From Rhodococcus jostii RHA1 (GTDB lineage Bacteria > Actinomycetota > Actinomycetes > Mycobacteriales > Mycobacteriaceae), in the NCBI RefSeq assembly GCF_000014565.1, contig NC_008271.1:1-64000 (forward strand): a stretch of DNA of 64,000 nucleotides, in the 5' to 3' direction. Positions 15,755-25,869 of this stretch are shown here, piece after piece. A program made the translations under genes and the position numbers. The notes beneath the pieces are model-generated. The model ran no database searches and had not been told where the DNA came from. It worked only from the letters and a program-made list of their open reading frames with translations. Position 1 is the first letter of the stretch, and each line of letters starts with the position of its first letter.

Positions 15755-16332
15755 ATCACCGGGACAGGGAATTGTGAACGGCAAGACTGCCGGACCTGAA
15801 ACTAGTCCTTCGCCTTCGTTGCTGCAATGCCCGCGAGTTTTTCCACCCGCGCGTGATCCTCGACGCCGCTCAACAGCGAAACAGGTCGGTACGTGACCTG
15901 AACGATCGGTGCATGGGCGGTCAGTGCCACCGCCATCGTCCGACACCAGCAGCGGGGACACCCACCAACCACGACATGGTGAAGACGGCGCCTGCGATTC
16001 CGGCGCACCGACACCGGGACGAGACCGTCCGTGGAGAACGCCAGTCTCAGGCGAAAGCTTCGTCACGGAGTGCGCAGCCGCATACAAGGCCACGTTAAGT
16101 CGCCGAGTTGCATCGCGACGGCGACCTCGTAGCGCTCGCACAGCTTCGATACGATCGTGATGCCGACGCACGAAGGACGACTGGCCGCGGGCCCGTTTGT
16201 TCCTCCCGCGGTGTCACCACGAGCTGAGGGGCCTTGTTGACTGCGTCGATGATCTTGGAGGAGAAGCCCTGCGAGCTCTGAAGTCTTCCGTTGAATCTCT
16301 GTGCGGCATAACCAGATCGGGTTCAGAGACCT
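15755..16332. other. Stretch without a convincing gene
   Basis: Several short frames exist on both strands, none with a ribosome-binding site or recognisable domain. It probably holds eroded remnants next to the truncated exporter. Confidence 0.5.
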
Positions 16333-16677
16333 CTATCCTCGATCGAGCGTGGAATCCGCTCCTCCCGACACGATTCCAGCACGTCTCCCGGTCACGCCGG
16401 CCGCCCACGATTGTCGGATCTTTCTTTCGCACAGCACCTTAACGCGCTGGTGCACCCTGGAGCTGAGTTCAGGTCCGGCGCCGGACTGTAGGTCGGCCAG
16501 GACTCTTCGGTAGAACGAGACTGGCGGCAACCCAAATTCGGGAAGGATAAATTCGTCGCCCCCTCCGAACGGCTCCCAGCGGATTGCGAACGCGAGCAGT
16601 TCGTTGTCGGTCCTCCTCGTCGCAGCTTCGGTGGTCCGCCGCTTCCTTCGCGTGCTCATGTTCTTTGTCATACTCAC
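16333..16677 (-). CDS. Small DUF3263-like protein
   Basis: 114 residues. Begins with a basic segment (TRRKRRTTEAATRR), then NELLAFAIRWEPFGGGDEFI and FYRRVLADLQ, a pattern reminiscent of the small DUF3263 helix-turn-helix-like proteins of actinobacteria. The GTG at 16677 overlaps the stop of the acyl-CoA synthetase gene (GTGA); an ATG at 16671 is the alternative. The coupling makes it the last gene of the catabolic operon. Function unknown; the tail after residue 75 looks poorly conserved. Confidence 0.5.
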   Translation of the reverse strand: MSMTKNMSTRRKRRTTEAATRRTDNELLAFAIRWEPFGGGDEFILPEFGLPPVSFYRRVLADLQSGAGPELSSRVHQRVKVLCERKIRQSWAAGVTGRRAGIVSGGADSTLDRG

Positions 16678-18212
16678 GACACGTCAGCCTCGCCATGCGA
16701 GGTAGCTGGCAACTGCGCCAATGCTCCCTTCACGAGCTTGCCTGATGGGTTGCGGGGCAATTCGTGAATGAACAAAATTTCGGCGGGGACTTTGTAGTCG
16801 GCGAGGTGACGGGCTGCGTATGCACGGAGATCATCAGAAGTTAGCCGTTGACCAGGAGAGATGCTGACTACAGCTCTGACACGTTCCCCGAAAATGTCGT
16901 CCGGTACACCAACCACTCCCACATCTGCCACCGCAGGGTGTGCGGCCAATACCGATTCAACTTCGATACTGTAGATGTTTTCGCCGCCGCGGATGATCAT
17001 GTTCTTCAGCCGGTCAAGCACATGGACGTATCCGTCAGTGTCGATGCTGCCGACGTCGCCTGTGTGTAGCCATCCCTCTCGGAACGTGTCCGCGGTCGCT
17101 TCCGGGTTGTTCCAGTAGCCGGCTGCGACGACGGGACCACGTATGCAAAGTTCGCCTACATGCTCGCGGAGGTCGGCGACCGTCCCGTCTTCTGTGGTTA
17201 CGCCGAGTTCGGTGCCGGGGACCGCGCGGCCGGAGGACCACGGGCGGGCGAGATAGTCGTCGCCTTTGACGAAGGTCACGATCGAGGTGGCTTCGGTCAT
17301 TCCCCAGATGTTCGCGAAAGCGATGTTCGGCATCTTGCTGATTGCCTGCGCGGGCAGAGATTCGGGAACCGGCGATCCTCCCATGGCGAAGAGCCTGAGT
17401 GCACTGAGGTCGAGGCTATCTATTTCGGGTCGGGTAAGCATGAGTTGGAGCATCGTGGCGACACCGGCGAAGATGGTGATGCGACGCTCGGCGAGCGTTG
17501 CCAGAGTGACGGCTGCCTTGAATTCTGGTGCGAGCACGCACGATGCGCCCGCGGAGAGGAAGCCGATCAGCTGGGAGTTGAGCCCACTGGCGTGGAACAT
17601 GGGGGCGACGATCAGTGTCCGGTCGTTGGGGGTCAGTTCGAATTGCTCACGAACTGTGGCCGCGTTGAACAGTAGGTTGGCATGAGTTTGTGCCGCACCT
17701 TTTGGTCGACCGGTGGTACCCGAGGTGTAGAGCAGCTGGGCTGTGTCATCGGCGCTGCGGGACAAGCCCGGTAAGGGCGTATGATCGGCGTGGGGCGGCC
17801 GTTCAGTAAGCAGTACCTGCGGATCGACGACGTCTGCGTCTGAAGTCAGCCTTTCTGCGAAGCTGGAGTCGCTGACGACAAGCGACGCGCCGCTGTCGCT
17901 CAGCACGTGTGCTATTTCGGGTGCGCTCAGCCGCGTATTGACCACGACGGCTATCGCACCGGCCAGTTGGGTGCCGAAGTACGAGACCGCGTGGTGGAGT
18001 CCGTTGGGCAGCGCGATCGCGACGCGGTCGCCGGGCTTTACGCCGCGTTCCACAATGGAGACCGCGCATTTCTGTGCCAACTCGAGTGTCCGAGCGTAGC
18101 TGAGCGTGGTGTTGCCCTCTGACAGTGCCTCGCGCGTCCCGTATCGCTCGGCGGCCTGGATGAGCATGGACCCGATCGTGGTCGGCGTGCCGACGAGTGT
18201 TGATTCGAGCAT
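16674..18212 (-). CDS. Acyl-CoA synthetase (AMP-forming, ANL superfamily)
   Basis: 512 residues from the ATG at 18212, with AGGAG nine bases upstream. The AMP-binding signature LLYTSGTTGRPKG lies near residue 175, followed by PMFHASGLN, the WGMTEATS loop, GWLHTGDVGSIDTDGYVHV, the hinge DRLKNMIIRGGENIYSIEVE and the C-terminal PRNPSGKLVKG with the catalytic lysine. It would activate a carboxylic acid to its CoA thioester via an acyl-adenylate. Located at the end of an operon with acyl-CoA dehydrogenase and a 2-oxoacid-type dehydrogenase complex; the substrate cannot be read from the sequence. Confidence 0.9.
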   Translation of the reverse strand: MLESTLVGTPTTIGSMLIQAAERYGTREALSEGNTTLSYARTLELAQKCAVSIVERGVKPGDRVAIALPNGLHHAVSYFGTQLAGAIAVVVNTRLSAPEIAHVLSDSGASLVVSDSSFAERLTSDADVVDPQVLLTERPPHADHTPLPGLSRSADDTAQLLYTSGTTGRPKGAAQTHANLLFNAATVREQFELTPNDRTLIVAPMFHASGLNSQLIGFLSAGASCVLAPEFKAAVTLATLAERRITIFAGVATMLQLMLTRPEIDSLDLSALRLFAMGGSPVPESLPAQAISKMPNIAFANIWGMTEATSIVTFVKGDDYLARPWSSGRAVPGTELGVTTEDGTVADLREHVGELCIRGPVVAAGYWNNPEATADTFREGWLHTGDVGSIDTDGYVHVLDRLKNMIIRGGENIYSIEVESVLAAHPAVADVGVVGVPDDIFGERVRAVVSISPGQRLTSDDLRAYAARHLADYKVPAEILFIHELPRNPSGKLVKGALAQLPATSHGEADVS

Positions 18213-18262
18213 CTGATACTTCTCCTCTGGGAAACGCGCCGCCGAGGCGGCGAGCATGTGCG

Positions 18263-19051
18263 TTAGCGAAAGAGTCCGTCGCTGTTGAGGTTTTGGCCGC
18301 CATCGAGTCGCAGCGCCTGGCCGGTCGTGTATCCGGCAGCGGGCGAGAGCAGATAGAGCACCGCGCCGACCACTTCACCCAGCGCAGCGACGCGTCCCAT
18401 GGGCACGCCGCGGAGCAGGCGTTGCCGTGCCGACTCCGGCATCGCGAGGACCTTGGGCGTGGCGACGAGGCCGGGGACGACGGCGTTGACGCGTATGCCA
18501 TCGCGTGCCCATTCCGCGGCCAATGAGCGGGTCAATCCGAGTACGCCGGCCTTCGCCGCTGCATAGGATGCCTGCCCGGGCAGACCGTCTTGTCCTGCTA
18601 CGGAGGAGAACAGCACGATGCTGCTGGCGGTGCTGGTCTGTAGGGGCGGGTAGGCGGCCTGCGCCACATAGAATTGGGCGAGCAAGTTCGCCTCGACGTC
18701 GCGTTGGAAGTCTCGGATCGGGAAGGTGGCAGCCCGGTGGATCGTGTCGACGATGCCAGCCGCACCAACCAGCGCATCGAGTCCGCCTAGTGCGGACGCG
18801 GCCTCAGCGACGGCGCGTGCGGCTTCGTCCGGTTCGGACAGGTCTGCGCGGATCATCTGTTCGCACGGAATCGACTGTGCCTCTGTTCCAGGGCGATCGA
18901 TACCCACTGTCCGGCACCCGAGGTCGTCGAGGGCGGCCAGCAGGGCCCGGCCGACGCCACCGAGGGCTCCGGTCACGAGCACTCGCGCCCCTGGCCGCGG
19001 GGTAGTGGTCCAGTCCGCGTGACCGTTCGCGGTATCTGACTGCTCATTCAT
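18263..19051 (-). CDS. Short-chain dehydrogenase/reductase
   Basis: 262 residues from the ATG at 19051, which overlaps the stop of the E3 gene (ATGA). Cofactor-binding TGALGGVG at about 27-34, VGAAGIV in place of NNAG, the catalytic Ser in LFSSVAG and the SYAAAK (YxxxK) motif; typical C-terminal GQALRLDGGQNLNSDG. A classical SDR that would oxidise a secondary alcohol or reduce a ketone. It lies between E3 and the acyl-CoA synthetase, so it probably acts on an intermediate of the same pathway. A stray Ala in the usual NNAG motif is the only oddity. Confidence 0.87.
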   Translation of the reverse strand: MNEQSDTANGHADWTTTPRPGARVLVTGALGGVGRALLAALDDLGCRTVGIDRPGTEAQSIPCEQMIRADLSEPDEAARAVAEAASALGGLDALVGAAGIVDTIHRAATFPIRDFQRDVEANLLAQFYVAQAAYPPLQTSTASSIVLFSSVAGQDGLPGQASYAAAKAGVLGLTRSLAAEWARDGIRVNAVVPGLVATPKVLAMPESARQRLLRGVPMGRVAALGEVVGAVLYLLSPAAGYTTGQALRLDGGQNLNSDGLFR

Positions 19052-20415
19052 CCGTGGATCATCCATCCCTGGGCATCGCGGGCCGCTTCCGACACGGCCT
19101 CGGACAGTGTGGGGTGGCCGTGAATGATCGTCGCGATCTCAGGAAGTCCGGCTTCGAGCGCGCGTGCGGTGACCAGCTCCTGAATCAGCTCGGTAGCCTT
19201 GGCGCCAACGATGTGGGCGCCAAGCAACTCGCCGTACTTCGCGTCACCGACGAGTTTGACAAGCCCGTCGCGTTCGCCGAGCACCGTGCCCGCACCGACT
19301 GCGCCGTATCGGGCGGTGCCCACCACCACCTCGTAGCCCTGTTGCCGTGCTTGCTCCTCGGTCAGTCCGACACTGGCTACCGAAGGTGAGCAGAACGTGG
19401 CCCGGGGTATGAGGTTGTGCAGCAACGGTTCTGGGATGTGTTCGGCAGCGTCTTCGGCGGCGATGATTCCTTCTTCGGATGCCTTATGCGCCAGAGCGGG
19501 ACCCCGAACGAGATCTCCAATCGCCCAGATTCCCGGGGCGGTCGTCCGCAGTCGTTCATCGACCCGGATCAAACCGCGATCGTCCAGTTCTACCCCGGCA
19601 GTGTCCAGAGCGAGAGAGTCTGTGTCGGGGCTGCGGCCGGCAGCCACGACCAGCCAGGTGGTTTGCTCGGTGCGACCGTCGACGGTGAACGACACCGCGT
19701 CGGTGGACTGCTCGGTATCAGACACGGTTACCCCGGTGCTGATGGCGATGCCCTGACGGCGCAGTTTCGCGTGCACGATCGCCGAGATGTCGGCGTCTTC
19801 GGCCGGCAGGATGCGATCGGAGGCCTCGATCAGGCGGACCTTGCTTCCCAAGCGGGCGTAGGCAGACGCCAGCTCGACACCGGATGCGCCGGCGCCGACG
19901 ACGGCGATCGTGTCGGGGAGCGCGTCGAGCGCCCATGCCTGTTCCGTGCCGATCACCCGGCCGTGGAAGTCGAGGCCGGGCAGGGGTCGCGCAACCGACC
20001 CGGTCGCGAGGACGATCGCACGCCCGTGCACGGTTTCACCATCGACCGTGACCGCGCCGTCGCCGGCAAGCCGCGCCCAACCGTGCTTGACCTCGACTCC
20101 GTTCTTCTTCAGCAAGCCTCGCACCCCGCCGGTCAAGCTCGCGACTACCTCGTCGCGTCGTGCCCGTACCTCGTCGAAGGAGACTCTGGGAGTGCCGACA
20201 TGTATCCCGAACTGACTGGCATGGCGTACCTCGTCCAACACGTCGGCTGCGCGGAGTACCGCTTTGGCCGGAATGCAGGCGTAATTGAGGCATCGACCGC
20301 CGAGGGCATTGCCTTCAACCACCGCGGTGCGCAGCCCGAGCTGCGCCCCACGAATAGCGCTGACATACCCGCCGGGGCCCGATCCGATGACCACCAGGTC
20401 AAATGCGTCACTCAT
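19048..20415 (-). CDS. lpdA: Dihydrolipoyl dehydrogenase (E3)
   Basis: 455 residues. FAD-binding GSGPGGYVSA (11-20), redox-active disulfide GGRCLNYACIPAK with Cys42 and Cys47, NAD-binding VVGAGASGVELASAYARLG, FAD motif APGIWAIGDL and the C-terminal HGHPTLSEA with the catalytic His/Glu pair. It reoxidises the dihydrolipoyl group of the E2 encoded upstream, making NADH. The ATG at 20415 lies inside the end of the preceding unknown gene (eight-base overlap). A dedicated E3 in the operon points to a specialised complex rather than the housekeeping one. Confidence 0.94.
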   Translation of the reverse strand: MSDAFDLVVIGSGPGGYVSAIRGAQLGLRTAVVEGNALGGRCLNYACIPAKAVLRAADVLDEVRHASQFGIHVGTPRVSFDEVRARRDEVVASLTGGVRGLLKKNGVEVKHGWARLAGDGAVTVDGETVHGRAIVLATGSVARPLPGLDFHGRVIGTEQAWALDALPDTIAVVGAGASGVELASAYARLGSKVRLIEASDRILPAEDADISAIVHAKLRRQGIAISTGVTVSDTEQSTDAVSFTVDGRTEQTTWLVVAAGRSPDTDSLALDTAGVELDDRGLIRVDERLRTTAPGIWAIGDLVRGPALAHKASEEGIIAAEDAAEHIPEPLLHNLIPRATFCSPSVASVGLTEEQARQQGYEVVVGTARYGAVGAGTVLGERDGLVKLVGDAKYGELLGAHIVGAKATELIQELVTARALEAGLPEIATIIHGHPTLSEAVSEAARDAQGWMIHG

Positions 20416-21175
20416 CAGTGCCCCCAGCGGTTGCCGGCGACACAGCGGGTTTGGTTGCGCCGTACCGTTCCCAGTGCCGGGCCGGAATGTCGTCAGGGTT
20501 CTTGTACCAGTACCAGACACACGGATCGTGGTCGAAGTTCTCGGGGGGGTCCGAGGGGTACAACGGGGCGCCGTACCACCGTATCGGCAGGCTCTCGTTC
20601 ATGAACGTGCAATGCGTGCAGTACAAGGGGAAGCCCTCGCGCCCATACGACCAGTCATGCGCTTCCTGGGTGACCCCGTAGGCGTTAGGGCCCTCGTAAC
20701 GGCCGCGTCGCCACAGTCGTTGCCCACTGCCGCATGGGTTCATCGTGAAGGTGAACTTCTCATCATCCTCGACGATGGTGAACGCGCCGGGGTGGGGTCC
20801 GACACCGCTGGTGCTGTGCGCCCGCCAGGTGGCGGCCAACGATTTGACGATCTCGCGTCGGTCGGCATTGAGAATCTTGCCGACATCCGCACGCCAGCCA
20901 CGTTCCATGCTCGACGTCCACGCCTCAGCGACATAGTTTTCACCGAAGCGCTCCTGGATGAAGGTCACCAATCCGAGGAGCTGCTCGGCCATGAGATCGT
21001 GCAGGTATCGCCACTCGTGACGCATCGCTGAGCAGAGGTTGCGGGCCTCGGCGAGGTCCCCGCGGTCGATGGCCTCGATCGCACGATCCATCGTGGGTCG
21101 TGACATCTGCCCGAGCTCGACCGGGTCGAACCACCGGTTGGTCGGCGCTGGGGGATGCTGCTCGATGCTCGTCAC
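20408..21175 (-). CDS. Conserved-looking unknown protein with Cys/His motifs
   Basis: 255 residues, soluble. An N-terminal helical part is followed by a segment with FTFTMNPCGSGQRLWRRGRY, AHDWSYGREGFPLYCTHC and many Trp/Tyr near the end (DPCVWYWYKNP). The NPCGSG and CTHC motifs plus nearby His could form a metal site. I do not recognise the family. It overlaps the E3 gene by eight bases. The GTG start at 21175 has no visible ribosome-binding site, perhaps because an IS element ends 22 bases upstream and replaced the original leader. It probably takes part in the operon's pathway. Confidence 0.72.
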   Translation of the reverse strand: MTSIEQHPPAPTNRWFDPVELGQMSRPTMDRAIEAIDRGDLAEARNLCSAMRHEWRYLHDLMAEQLLGLVTFIQERFGENYVAEAWTSSMERGWRADVGKILNADRREIVKSLAATWRAHSTSGVGPHPGAFTIVEDDEKFTFTMNPCGSGQRLWRRGRYEGPNAYGVTQEAHDWSYGREGFPLYCTHCTFMNESLPIRWYGAPLYPSDPPENFDHDPCVWYWYKNPDDIPARHWERYGATKPAVSPATAGGTDE

Positions 21176-21225
21176 GGCGTCATCACCACTTTGGGGCGTT
21201 CCCCCCGAGATGTGGACACCAATTC

Positions 21226-22122
21226 CTATGCAGCGGTGGCCAGCGTAGCCGATCGCTGCTCGAACTCGATCGGACAGATCTGACCGAGGGTGGAATGCCT
21301 CCTTCGCGTGTTGTAGCGGGTGATCCAGCGGAAGATGGCGGCGCGGGCCTCACCCGCACTGTTCCAGCGCTTCCGCCCCTGCAGCGTCTCCCGTTTCAAC
21401 GTCGCGTTCAGCGACTCGGCGGCCGCGTTGTCCGCCGACGTTCCGACCGCACCCCGCGACCGGGTCACCCCCAGCTCGCGGCAGAGGTCGGCGAACTCGG
21501 CCGATGCATACTGGGCTCCGTTGTCGGAGTGGAAAATTGACCCCTCGAGCCCTGCGGCGCCGCGACAGGCCGCCGCCGCCCGCATCGCATCGGTGACCAA
21601 CTCGGTACGCATGTGGTCGGCGATCGACCACCCCGCCAACCGTCGCGAGCCCAGGTCCAACACCGTCGCCAGATACAGAAATTCACCGTCACCGACTGGG
21701 AGGTAGGTGATGTCGCCGACGTATCGAGTGTTCGGTGCGCTCGCGGTGAAGTCCCGCCGGATCAGGTCCGGCACCGCGGCCGCGTCCGGATCGGGGACGG
21801 TGGTGCGCACCGGTTTGCGCAGGTGCACCCCGACGATCCCGTGCTCACGCATCACCCGCTCGACCCGCTTGTGATTGACCTCGATCCCGGCCTCGCGCAG
21901 TTCGGCCGTGATGCGCGGGGCACCGTAGGTGCCATCGAAGTCGGCATGGATAGCGCGGATCCGCTCGGCCAGCTCCTCGTCGGCGCGGGCACGGGCGGCC
22001 CGGGCCGGTCCGGAGGTCCGCCACCGGTAGAAGCCCGAGCGGGAGACTTCGAGGATCTGGCACAGCCACTTCACCGGAACGGTGTCGCAGTGGTCGTCAA
22101 CGAACTGGAAGCGGCTCACCAA
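21226..22122 (-). CDS. IS3-family transposase OrfB (DDE integrase domain)
   Basis: 298 residues. HTH_21-like N-terminus (YGAPRITAELREAGIEVNHK), then the integrase core with the first Asp in YVGDITYLP, the second in FHSDNGAQY and the Glu in NAAAESLNATLKRE, and the C-terminal YNTRRRHSTLG motif. It overlaps OrfA by seven bases in a different frame, as expected for programmed -1 frameshifting that yields an OrfAB fusion. The TTG/GTG at its beginning lies in that overlap. Confidence 0.93.
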   Translation of the reverse strand: MVSRFQFVDDHCDTVPVKWLCQILEVSRSGFYRWRTSGPARAARARADEELAERIRAIHADFDGTYGAPRITAELREAGIEVNHKRVERVMREHGIVGVHLRKPVRTTVPDPDAAAVPDLIRRDFTASAPNTRYVGDITYLPVGDGEFLYLATVLDLGSRRLAGWSIADHMRTELVTDAMRAAAACRGAAGLEGSIFHSDNGAQYASAEFADLCRELGVTRSRGAVGTSADNAAAESLNATLKRETLQGRKRWNSAGEARAAIFRWITRYNTRRRHSTLGQICPIEFEQRSATLATAA

Positions 22123-22487
22123 TTCGTCTCGCCCGCGAAATACTTCGCGGCCTTGCGCAGGATCTCCCGCTCGGTTTCGAGCTTCCGGATTTGGGCCTTG
22201 AGCTGCTTGTTTTCTTCCTCCAACACGGACTCGGACGATACCTCGCCGGCCCGGGATGCCGGCCGCGCAGCCCCGTCGGCCCGGAGCTCGGCCGTGGAGG
22301 TACCGGTGCGTTTGCGTTCGGCCCGCACCCAGTTGCGCAGGGTCTCGCGGCTGACTCCCAGGTCGTTGCCGATGCCCTCAAAGGTGTGGCTCGGGTCGGA
22401 CAGGTACAGCGCGACGGCATCGGCCTTGAACTCCGCCGAGTACGCCTTCATCGCCATCAGTGACATCTCTTCCTCTGGGACCTTCAC
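22116..22487 (-). CDS. IS3-family OrfA (helix-turn-helix)
   Basis: 123 residues at most; translation may begin at an internal ATG (MAMKAYSAEFKADAV). Helix-turn-helix of the transposase_8 type (IGNDLGVSRETLRNWV), then a leucine-rich helix EEENKQLKAQIRKLETEREILRK typical for OrfA, which dimerises and recognises the IS ends. Ends in the overlap with OrfB. Confidence 0.9.
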   Translation of the reverse strand: MKVPEEEMSLMAMKAYSAEFKADAVALYLSDPSHTFEGIGNDLGVSRETLRNWVRAERKRTGTSTAELRADGAARPASRAGEVSSESVLEEENKQLKAQIRKLETEREILRKAAKYFAGETNW

Positions 22488-22512
22488 GACCCAGTGTTCA
22501 CGATGTCCTCAC

Positions 22513-23556
22513 TCAGGGGGGAACCCCCTTGATCGATGTCGGGTCCGCGGCCTGGTGGAACGCGGAGTTCGCTTCGCTGAGTGGGATCCGGTTCGTGACC
22601 AGCGCGTCGACCTGCACGCGGCCCTGCTCGAGAAGTTCGATCCCGCTACTGATCGAGGAGCCAATGGCGCCGATTAGCCGAATGTCCTTGTAGGCGATCA
22701 GGGAGAAGTCCGCGGTCGCCGGTTCCTCGGAAAGTCCGACCAGGACCACAGTTCCTCTGCTGCGCACGAAGTCCAGGGACTGGGCATAGGTGGGTGGGGC
22801 GGCGGCCGCATTGAACACGACGTCAGCCATACCGCTGTCTCCGAACATGTAGCGGCCCCGCCCGGTCGCGGCGCGGACAGCGTCGATGAGATCCGGGCGG
22901 CGCGCATCGATGACCTCATCGGCCCCGACCCGAAGGGCCAGCTCCGCTCGTTCCGGTGAGACCTCTGTGACAATCACCTTCGCGTCCACCGTGGCCTTGA
23001 CGGTCTGGACGATAAGGTTGCCGATCATTCCGCCACCGATCACAACGACCGTGTCCCCGTCTTGCGGCTTGGCGCGCCGCACCGAGTAGGCCGCCGTGCC
23101 AAGGGGCTCGGCGAGTGCCGCTGCCTCGTCGCTGAGCGACGCAGGGATCGCGAACAGATTCTGATCCAGTTGTGCCTGCCTGATCAGTACATATTCGGCC
23201 ATCGCACCGGGCTCGCCGTACCCGGTGTAATGCTCGAACAAGTGCGGGCACAGACGTTGCTGGTTGCGTTGACACCAATAGCACTGACCGCAGAACTCTA
23301 CGGAGAATCCTGTGTATCTCTCCCCGACGCTGGCGCCGCGGACCTCTTCGCCGACCTCGACCGCCTCGCCGCAGAACTCGTGCCCCATGATCCAACCGGT
23401 CGTCGCACCGTAGAGGCCCTTGCGGTAGACATGCAGGTCGGAGCCGCAGATCCCGACAGCGCGAGTTCTGAGCAACACATCGCGGGGGCCGGGCTGTGGT
23501 GTCGGTACATCCTGTACCTCGATCAGACCCGGTCGCTGGTATACCGCTGCTTTCAT
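22513..23556 (-). CDS. Zinc-dependent medium-chain alcohol dehydrogenase
   Basis: 347 residues from the ATG at 23556 (GAGGA at suitable distance; the ATG at 23562 would be too close). Catalytic zinc ligands in GICGSDLH (Cys37) and GHE (His59/Glu60); structural zinc Cys89, 92, 95 and 103; NAD-binding VVIGGGMIGN. Resembles butanediol/sorbitol-type dehydrogenases, an enzyme often found beside acetoin dehydrogenase genes. The last residues (GVPP and stop) are encoded by the terminal repeat of the adjoining IS element, so the native C-terminus has been replaced. Confidence 0.88.
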   Translation of the reverse strand: MKAAVYQRPGLIEVQDVPTPQPGPRDVLLRTRAVGICGSDLHVYRKGLYGATTGWIMGHEFCGEAVEVGEEVRGASVGERYTGFSVEFCGQCYWCQRNQQRLCPHLFEHYTGYGEPGAMAEYVLIRQAQLDQNLFAIPASLSDEAAALAEPLGTAAYSVRRAKPQDGDTVVVIGGGMIGNLIVQTVKATVDAKVIVTEVSPERAELALRVGADEVIDARRPDLIDAVRAATGRGRYMFGDSGMADVVFNAAAAPPTYAQSLDFVRSRGTVVLVGLSEEPATADFSLIAYKDIRLIGAIGSSISSGIELLEQGRVQVDALVTNRIPLSEANSAFHQAADPTSIKGVPP

Positions 23557-23592
23557 GATCATTCCTCGCTTGTGACGTGGGAGCCGTATCGG

Positions 23593-24861
23593 TCAGCCGA
23601 CCAGTAGCCGGTCGGGTTCGGCCAGCAACGCGGCCATCGTGTTATGGAACCGGCCCGCCAGTTCGCCGTCGATGATGCGGTGATCCACGGTGAGGCTCAG
23701 GTGTACGACTTTGCCCGCCCTGACTTCGCCGTCGCGTACCACCGGACGGTCCAAGATCGCTCCTGTCGCCAGGATCGCCACTTGCGGAAGGTTGAGCACC
23801 GGGGTACCGAAATGTGAACCGTAGGAGCCGATATTGGTGACGGTGAAGGTGCCGCCGGTCAGATCGGCAGCGGTGACCTTGCGCTCACGCGCTGCGAGGG
23901 CGGCTTCCTCACTGCGCTGGTGGATGGCGCGCAGGCTCAGCTGGTCTGCGTCTCGCACAACGGGGACGATGAGCCCGTCAGGCACCGACACGGCCATGCC
24001 CAGGTGCACGTGGTCGTGCTCGATGATGCGGTCCGCCTGCACGGTTACGTTCAGCTCTGGTACTTCGCGCAGTGCCAGAGCGGTGGCTTTGAGGAACAGG
24101 TCGGTAAAGGACACCTTGAATCCGATGCGCTCAGCTTTGGCTGCCAACCGATTTCGGAGTTCGACCAGTGCGCTGACCTCGACCTCGCGGACATCGGTCA
24201 GCTGCGCGGTGGTCTGCAGACTCTGCTGCATACGGTCAGCGATGGTGCGACGCATCGCTGACAGCGGCTTCCCTTGTTCGTGGTTCGGGGAGTCGGACGG
24301 CTGAGGTGAGTCCACCGGCTCCGACACCGGGTGCGGCTCATCCTGGGCGGCGGGGTCCTGAGCCTGGGCCGCTTCGACGTCGCGGCGACGAATCTGGCCG
24401 CGACGGCCGCTGCCTTCGATCGTACTGATGTCCATCCCGGCGTCGGCCGCGACTCGTCGCGCCAGTGGGGTCGCCAGCACGATGCCGTTCGTACTCCGCT
24501 CGGCCGCCGCGGTCGACGCCGGCGGTTGTTCGACACGGCGTTCAGGCTGAACGGTCGTTTCCGTTCCGGATGTCGGGGGGTCCGGGTGTGTGTCCGTACC
24601 GCGGGCGACGGCCAGGTATTCCTTCCGGGAAGCGGACACCGCACCGAGGCGGGCGCCGACTTTGTACTCTTGGTCGACATCCGCCGCGGTATGCAGCACG
24701 CCAGCGGTTGGGGCCTCGATCTCGTAGCTGACCTTGTCGGTTTCAATGATCGCGATCACCTCACCACCGTCGACCTCATCGCCATCCTTGCGGACCCATT
24801 CGGCCAGCAGCGCGGACTTCATCTCCACGCCCAACTGGGGAAGGGTTATATCGATGCTCAT
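23593..24861 (-). CDS. Dihydrolipoamide acyltransferase (E2)
   Basis: 422 residues. One lipoyl domain (1-80) with the lipoylated Lys43 in ETDKVSYE, a linker, a peripheral-subunit-binding domain (ATPLARRVAADAGMDISTIE...GRRGQIRRRD, about 128-165) and a C-terminal catalytic domain with the HRIIDGE motif (DHRxxDG type). It carries the acyl group from E1 to CoA. Follows E1 beta by 12 bases. A single lipoyl domain and a dedicated E3 suggest a branched-chain oxoacid or acetoin-type complex; it lacks the alpha/beta-hydrolase-type C-terminus of some AcoC proteins. Confidence 0.93.
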   Translation of the reverse strand: MSIDITLPQLGVEMKSALLAEWVRKDGDEVDGGEVIAIIETDKVSYEIEAPTAGVLHTAADVDQEYKVGARLGAVSASRKEYLAVARGTDTHPDPPTSGTETTVQPERRVEQPPASTAAAERSTNGIVLATPLARRVAADAGMDISTIEGSGRRGQIRRRDVEAAQAQDPAAQDEPHPVSEPVDSPQPSDSPNHEQGKPLSAMRRTIADRMQQSLQTTAQLTDVREVEVSALVELRNRLAAKAERIGFKVSFTDLFLKATALALREVPELNVTVQADRIIEHDHVHLGMAVSVPDGLIVPVVRDADQLSLRAIHQRSEEAALAARERKVTAADLTGGTFTVTNIGSYGSHFGTPVLNLPQVAILATGAILDRPVVRDGEVRAGKVVHLSLTVDHRIIDGELAGRFHNTMAALLAEPDRLLVG

Positions 24862-24873
24862 CGTCGAGTCACC

Positions 24874-25865
<992 letters not shown>

Positions 25866-25869
<4 letters not shown>

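Larger units (their letters stand above)
21198..22524 (-). mobile_element. IS3-family insertion sequence (apparently complete)
   Basis: About 1.33 kb with two overlapping transposase frames on the minus strand and imperfect terminal inverted repeats: GTTCCCCCC-GAG...TGTGGACACC at the left and the reverse complement GTTCCCCCCTGAG...TGAGGACATC at the right. No clear target duplication was found. The element splits the catabolic operon between the Zn-alcohol dehydrogenase gene, whose stop codon it provides, and the unknown 255-residue gene. Both frames look intact, so it may still be mobile. Confidence 0.85.
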
